From positions 1 to 11,804 of the forward strand of contig CAMCBB010000056.1 in NCBI GenBank assembly GCA_945872875.1: a DNA stretch of 11,804 nt. The letters are read 5' to 3'. Under the pieces are notes generated by a model. That model searched no databases. It was not told the DNA's origin and saw nothing but the letters and a program-made list of their open reading frames with translations. A program made the position numbers and the translations under genes. Below are positions 8,676 through 11,804 of this stretch, one piece after another. Position 1 is the stretch's first letter, and every line of letters begins with the position of its first letter. The DNA comes from Flavobacterium psychrophilum. Its GTDB lineage: Bacteria; Bacteroidota; Bacteroidia; Flavobacteriales; Flavobacteriaceae.

Positions 8676-8683
8676 CAAAAATA
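8676..8683 (-). promoter_or_regulatory. Probable -7 box of the DUF4834-yfhO-glycosyltransferase-flippase operon
   Basis: The minus strand reads TATTTTTG, an exact TAnnTTTG match, 16 nt upstream of the DUF4834-like ATG. No clear TTTG lies at the -33 spacing (only a weak TTTA/ATTT), so this promoter call rests on the -7 box and its position. No other TAnnTTTG box was seen in the gaps before the three downstream genes, which supports a single operon transcript. Confidence 0.5.
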
Positions 8684-8738
8684 CTAAATTCCGTGTTTCT
8701 AAATTAGGATTTCCTCTTAAAATAATGATAAAAAATAG

Positions 8739-8746
8739 TACATTTG
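8739..8746 (+). promoter_or_regulatory. Probable -7 box for the beta-barrel/acyltransferase gene pair
   Basis: TACATTTG matches TAnnTTTG exactly and lies 34 nt before the ATG at 8781, the same spacing as at the M28 peptidase gene. A good -33 TTTG is missing upstream. The expected leader is about 30 nt, A/T-rich and without a Shine-Dalgarno motif. Confidence 0.55.
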
Positions 8747-8780
8747 GAATTCAAAATACTAATAAAACAAAATTTACATT

Positions 8781-9737
8781 ATGAAATTAATTCACCTGAT
8801 CTTATTTAGTTTTTATATTATTAGTTCAAACACCTATGCACAATATACAGATGTAATTAATTCCAATCGACCAGGAAATTCCATGTCGGCATTTTCAGTT
8901 GGAAAAACAGTAATTCAAGTTGAATCGGGTTTAAATTATATTAATGAAAAGCATGATCTTTTAGAATATACTGCAAATGGATACAGCGTAGATTTAACAA
9001 CTCGTTATGGCTTTTTTAGAGAACAATTAGAAGCCATTGTGAATATAAATTATCAAAATGATTGGTACAATTCAGATAAGATAAGTACTCACAGGACTGG
9101 ATTAAAGACAACAACCATTGGTTTTAAATATTTGATTTATGATCCGATGAAAAATTATGAAAAGAAAATAGATGTAAAAAGTTGGAAAGCCAATCATAAA
9201 TACGATTGGCGTCAATTAATCCCATCGGTTGCTGCCTATGCTGGAATCAATATTAATTCCAACAGAGAGTTGTTTACTAGAACTTCCAATACCATTGGAG
9301 TATTTGGACCAAAAGCAATGGTAATTACTCAAAATGTTTTACCAAAATCATGGGTATTTGTTACCAATGTTTTCATGGATCAGTATGGAACTTCAATGCA
9401 AACTTTAGGTTATGTTGTTACTTTAACAAAAGGATTTAATGACCATTGGAGCGGATTTATAGAAAACAGAGGACTTAGTAACGAATACTATTCGGATGGA
9501 TTTTTTACTGGTGGTGCTGCTTATTTATTGGGAAGCAATCTTCAAATAGACGCCTCTGTAAGCAGAAACTATAAAACTACTCCAAATATATTTTATGCAG
9601 GAATAGGTGCCTCTTGGAGATTTGACGGTAATTATGATGAAGTTTTATACCGCAAACCAAACAAAGAAGAAAAGAAAGAAAAGGGCAAAAAATCCAAAGA
9701 CAAAGGAAAAGGCAAGAAAAGAAAAGATGCTATTTAA
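8781..9737 (+). CDS. Outer-membrane beta-barrel protein (phenol-degradation MetA-like transporter family) with lysine-rich tail
   Basis: This 318-residue protein has a signal peptide at 1-20 (TYA then Gln21). The mature start, with SNRPGNSMSAFSVGKTVIQVESG-type sequence (28-50), is typical of the PF13557-like 'transporter' family of Bacteroidota outer-membrane proteins. Alternating hydrophobic/polar strands follow (for example TTIGFKYLIY at 111-120 and GFIENRGLS at 225-233), ending in a strand AGIGASWRF whose terminal Phe281 resembles the beta-signal read by the BAM machinery. Residues 282-318 form an unusual tail beginning DGNYDEVLYRKP, with 13 Lys and 2 Arg in its last 28 residues. Substrate is unknown; the phenol label is a family name and not evidence of that role. 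The gene is 22 bp ahead of the acyltransferase gene and probably shares its transcript. Confidence 0.78.
   Translation: MKLIHLILFSFYIISSNTYAQYTDVINSNRPGNSMSAFSVGKTVIQVESGLNYINEKHDLLEYTANGYSVDLTTRYGFFREQLEAIVNINYQNDWYNSDKISTHRTGLKTTTIGFKYLIYDPMKNYEKKIDVKSWKANHKYDWRQLIPSVAAYAGININSNRELFTRTSNTIGVFGPKAMVITQNVLPKSWVFVTNVFMDQYGTSMQTLGYVVTLTKGFNDHWSGFIENRGLSNEYYSDGFFTGGAAYLLGSNLQIDASVSRNYKTTPNIFYAGIGASWRFDGNYDEVLYRKPNKEEKKEKGKKSKDKGKGKKRKDAI
9655..9729 (+). repeat. A-rich low-complexity tract encoding the lysine-rich tail
   Basis: The 3' end of the beta-barrel gene is an almost pure A/G stretch containing a 23-nt homopurine run (9663-9685) and several runs of four to six A. It encodes repeated Lys, Glu, Gly and Asp codons. 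Such tracts are prone to replication slippage, so length differences between strains would be expected if the tail is not constrained. Confidence 0.6.
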
Positions 9738-9759
9738 CGCTTAACACCTTATTACTAGA

Positions 9760-10878
9760 ATGATAACCATTATTGAAGCCAATACCAAAGCATTACTTAA
9801 AGAGTATGTAATTTTTCCGTTTTCACTTTATAAAGACCACCCTTATTGGGTTCCGCCGTTAATTCAAGATGAGTTAGAAGGATTTGATAAAACCAAAAAT
9901 CCTGCTTTTGAAAATGCTGAAGCTACTTTTTATTTGGCATTCCAAAACAACAAAATTGTAGGTCGAATTGCAGCAATAATCAATTGGGACGAAGTAAATC
10001 ACCAACAAAAAAAGAAAGTACGCTTTGGATGGTGGGATGTAATTGATGATGTAGAAGTAACTCGTGCCTTGCTTGAGAAGGTTAAAGAGCTTGGCCAAAA
10101 AAATAATTTAGAATATATAGAAGGTCCTATGGGATTTTCTAATTTAGATAAAGTAGGAGTTGTAACTGAAGGTTTCAACGAGATTGGCTCTATGATTACT
10201 TGGTACAATCATCCGTATTATAAAGAGCATTTAGAGCAATTAGGCTATGTAAAAGAGAAAGAATATTTGGAAAACAAATTTCCATTTGCCAATGTAAAAC
10301 CTGAATATTTTGAGAAAATTGTTCCGCTAATAAAAAAGCGCTACCAATTGAGAGAATTGAATTTTACTAAAACAAAGGACATTATGCCACATGTGGATAA
10401 AATGTTTGATTTATTTAATAAATCTTACGCCAGTTTATCTTCATTTGTAGCCATTACTGATGTTCAAAAAGAATATTTCAAGAAAAAATACATCAGCTTT
10501 ATCAATCCCGAATACATAAAATTTGTGATGGATAAAGACGATGAAATGGTAGCTTTTAGCATAGTGATGCCTAGCTTTTCTAGAGCTTTACAAAAGGCCA
10601 AAGGCAAATTATTTCCGTTTGGATTTTATCATTTGCTTAAAGCAAAAAAAGAGTCGAAAGAAGTATTGTTTTATTTAATTGGGGTTGCCCCCGAATATCA
10701 AAGTAAGGGCGTAACAGCAATACTATTTGAAGAAAATTACCACACTTTTACCAAAAAAGGAATTTTAGATTGCATCCGAACTCCCGAACTGGAAGACAAC
10801 ATTGCCATTCACCAACTTTGGAAGCATTTTGACCCAGTCACCTTTAGAAGAAGACGAACGTATCGAAAAGAGATCTAA
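9760..10878 (+). CDS. YghO-like GNAT-fold acyltransferase; candidate ceramide/capnine N-acyltransferase
   Basis: This 372-residue cytoplasmic protein has no signal peptide or clear membrane helix. The N-terminal half opens with FPFSLYKDHPYWVPPL (19-34), then NPAFENAEATFYLA (47-60) and NKIVGRIAAIIN (64-75), followed by EGPMGFSNLDKVGVVTEGF (121-139) and MITWYNHPYY (145-154), motifs of the YghO-like family. The C-terminal half carries the GNAT acyl-CoA/ACP-binding loop VAPEYQSKGVTA (309-320) and ELEDNIAIHQLW (343-354), ending in a very basic RRRRTYRK (363-370). Family members are often annotated only as GNAT N-acetyltransferase; Caulobacter bacterial ceramide synthase was reported as an acyltransferase of GNAT type. 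Facing an alpha-oxoamine synthase gene across a shared terminator, this protein is a reasonable candidate for N-acylating the long-chain base. The family is well supported; the substrate is inference. Confidence 0.8.
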   Translation: MITIIEANTKALLKEYVIFPFSLYKDHPYWVPPLIQDELEGFDKTKNPAFENAEATFYLAFQNNKIVGRIAAIINWDEVNHQQKKKVRFGWWDVIDDVEVTRALLEKVKELGQKNNLEYIEGPMGFSNLDKVGVVTEGFNEIGSMITWYNHPYYKEHLEQLGYVKEKEYLENKFPFANVKPEYFEKIVPLIKKRYQLRELNFTKTKDIMPHVDKMFDLFNKSYASLSSFVAITDVQKEYFKKKYISFINPEYIKFVMDKDDEMVAFSIVMPSFSRALQKAKGKLFPFGFYHLLKAKKESKEVLFYLIGVAPEYQSKGVTAILFEENYHTFTKKGILDCIRTPELEDNIAIHQLWKHFDPVTFRRRRTYRKEI

Positions 10879-10882
10879 TAAA

Positions 10883-10912
10883 AAAATCCATTCAAATTAA
10901 TGAATGGATTTT
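10883..10912. terminator. Bidirectional intrinsic terminator between convergent genes
   Basis: A perfect 12-bp inverted repeat (arms 10883-10894 and 10901-10912, core ATCCATTCA / TGAATGGAT) flanks a 6-nt loop AATTAA. An A run on the left and a T run on the right give U-rich transcript ends in both directions. It starts 4 bp after the acyltransferase stop and ends 22 bp before the stop of the facing PLP-enzyme gene, so it can serve both. Confidence 0.88.
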
Positions 10913-10934
10913 AATTTATAAAAGTGATAGAAAA

Positions 10935-11804
10935 TTATTCTACATTTTGGACACTAGCTTCAGCAATTTTAGCATAAGTACCGTTAACTAGCTTTTCTCG
11001 AATTGCTTCAAATGCAGACAATGTTTCATTAATATCTTCAATGGTATGTGAAGCTGTAGGAATCATTCTCAATAAAATAATTCCTTTTGGAATTACAGGA
11101 TACACCACAATTGAAAGGAAAATACCGTAGTTTTCTCTTAAATCATTTACCATAATCATAGCTTCTGGTATAGATCCTTCCAAGTAAACTGGAGTAATAC
11201 AAGTATTGGTATCTCCAATATTAAATCCTTTTTCTTTCAATCCATTTTGTAATGCATTTACATTTACCCAAAGTTTATCTTTAATTTCAGAGGAGTTTCT
11301 TAGCAACTCCAATCTTTTTAAAGAACCAACGGTTTGAATCATTGGTAAAGCTTTTGCAAACATTTGCGAACGCAAGTTGTATTTTAAGTAATCAATAATA
11401 TCTTTATCTGCAGCCACGAAAGCACCAATATTAGCCATAGACTTTGCAAAAGTTGAGAAGTAAACATCAATTCCATCTTGGCAACCTTGCTCCTCACCCG
11501 CTCCAGCACCTGTTTTACCAAGTGTACCAAAACCGTGTGCGTCATCTACCAACAAACGGAAATTGTATTTTTTCTTCATTTCAACAACTTCTTTCAACTT
11601 ACCTTGTTGGCCACGCATTCCAAATACACCTTCAGTAATGAATAATATCCCTCCGCCGGTCTCTTCAGCCAATTTCGTAGCACGCTGTAGGTTTTTCTCC
11701 ATGCTCTCAATGTCATTATGACGGTAGGTAAAACGCTTTCCACTGTGTAAACGAACCCCATCAATAATACATGCATGTGCATCAACATCATAAACGATTA
11801 CATC
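10935..11804 (-). CDS. PLP-dependent alpha-oxoamine synthase (serine palmitoyltransferase / cysteate fatty-acyltransferase type), 5' end outside window
   Basis: The frame is open to base 11804, so the Met at 11702 is internal; 289 residues are visible and about 115-130 N-terminal residues are missing for a protein of about 400-420. Enzymes of this family condense an amino acid with an acyl thioester and release CO2. Counting from the right edge: PLP-stacking His10 in DAHACIIDG, VDDAHG (D87 for the pyridine nitrogen, H90), and STFAK with Schiff-base Lys121, then SQMFAKALP and VVYPVIPKG. These place it in the AONS/KBL/SPT subfamily. The loop after EGVF reads GMRGQQGKL where E. coli Kbl has SMDG. 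Candidate roles are 3-ketosphinganine synthesis from serine, or 3-ketocapnine synthesis from cysteate, as for capnine and gliding lipids in flavobacteria. Kbl (threonine catabolism) is less likely given the loop and the neighbouring N-acyltransferase. Confidence 0.85.
   Translation of the reverse strand, partial: DVIVYDVDAHACIIDGVRLHSGKRFTYRHNDIESMEKNLQRATKLAEETGGGILFITEGVFGMRGQQGKLKEVVEMKKKYNFRLLVDDAHGFGTLGKTGAGAGEEQGCQDGIDVYFSTFAKSMANIGAFVAADKDIIDYLKYNLRSQMFAKALPMIQTVGSLKRLELLRNSSEIKDKLWVNVNALQNGLKEKGFNIGDTNTCITPVYLEGSIPEAMIMVNDLRENYGIFLSIVVYPVIPKGIILLRMIPTASHTIEDINETLSAFEAIREKLVNGTYAKIAEASVQNVE

Noticed and set aside
11700-11702. ATG as the start of the right-edge PLP enzyme
   Set aside because: The frame stays open for 34 more codons to the window edge and those codons encode the conserved DAHACIIDG segment with the PLP-stacking His.

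Overview
This window looks like a chromosomal segment of a Flavobacteriaceae bacterium (Bacteroidota), probably Flavobacterium or a close relative. The evidence is strong A+T richness, a secreted peptidase with a C-terminal type IX secretion sorting domain, a DUF4834-like small protein, exact TAnnTTTG (Bacteroidota -7) promoter boxes upstream of genes, and start codons preceded by A/T-rich leaders without an obvious Shine-Dalgarno motif. The genus assignment is inference. I found no tRNA, rRNA, CRISPR array, insertion sequence or phage gene, and no gene-free stretch longer than about 120 bases.

Layout, left to right: (1) the 3' two-thirds of a UvrA excinuclease gene on + (open at the left edge). 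(2) A secreted M28 zinc peptidase on -, convergent with uvrA and only 1 bp away, with its own promoter at 3135-3163. (3) A tightly packed minus-strand operon read from about 8675 down to 3151: DUF4834-like small membrane protein, YfhO-family membrane protein, GT-B glycosyltransferase and MOP/Wzx-type flippase, with gaps of 41, 4 and 13 bp. (4) A 121-bp divergent control region (8660-8780) with a TAnnTTTG box facing each way. (5) A plus-strand pair: an outer-membrane beta-barrel protein with a lysine-rich tail, and a YghO-like GNAT-fold acyltransferase. (6) A bidirectional hairpin terminator, then on - the 3' part of a PLP-dependent alpha-oxoamine synthase (open at the right edge).

Two functional themes stand out. 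The YfhO, glycosyltransferase and flippase set has the parts of a three-component trans-membrane glycosylation system: a cytoplasmic transferase, a flippase and an outward-facing GT-C-like transferase. On the right, an alpha-oxoamine synthase of the serine palmitoyltransferase / cysteate fatty-acyltransferase type faces an N-acyltransferase of the kind implicated in bacterial ceramide synthesis. That pairing suggests a sphingolipid or sulfonolipid (capnine-type) locus, with the beta-barrel gene possibly in the same transcript as the acyltransferase. The DNA repair gene and peptidase look like ordinary neighbours.
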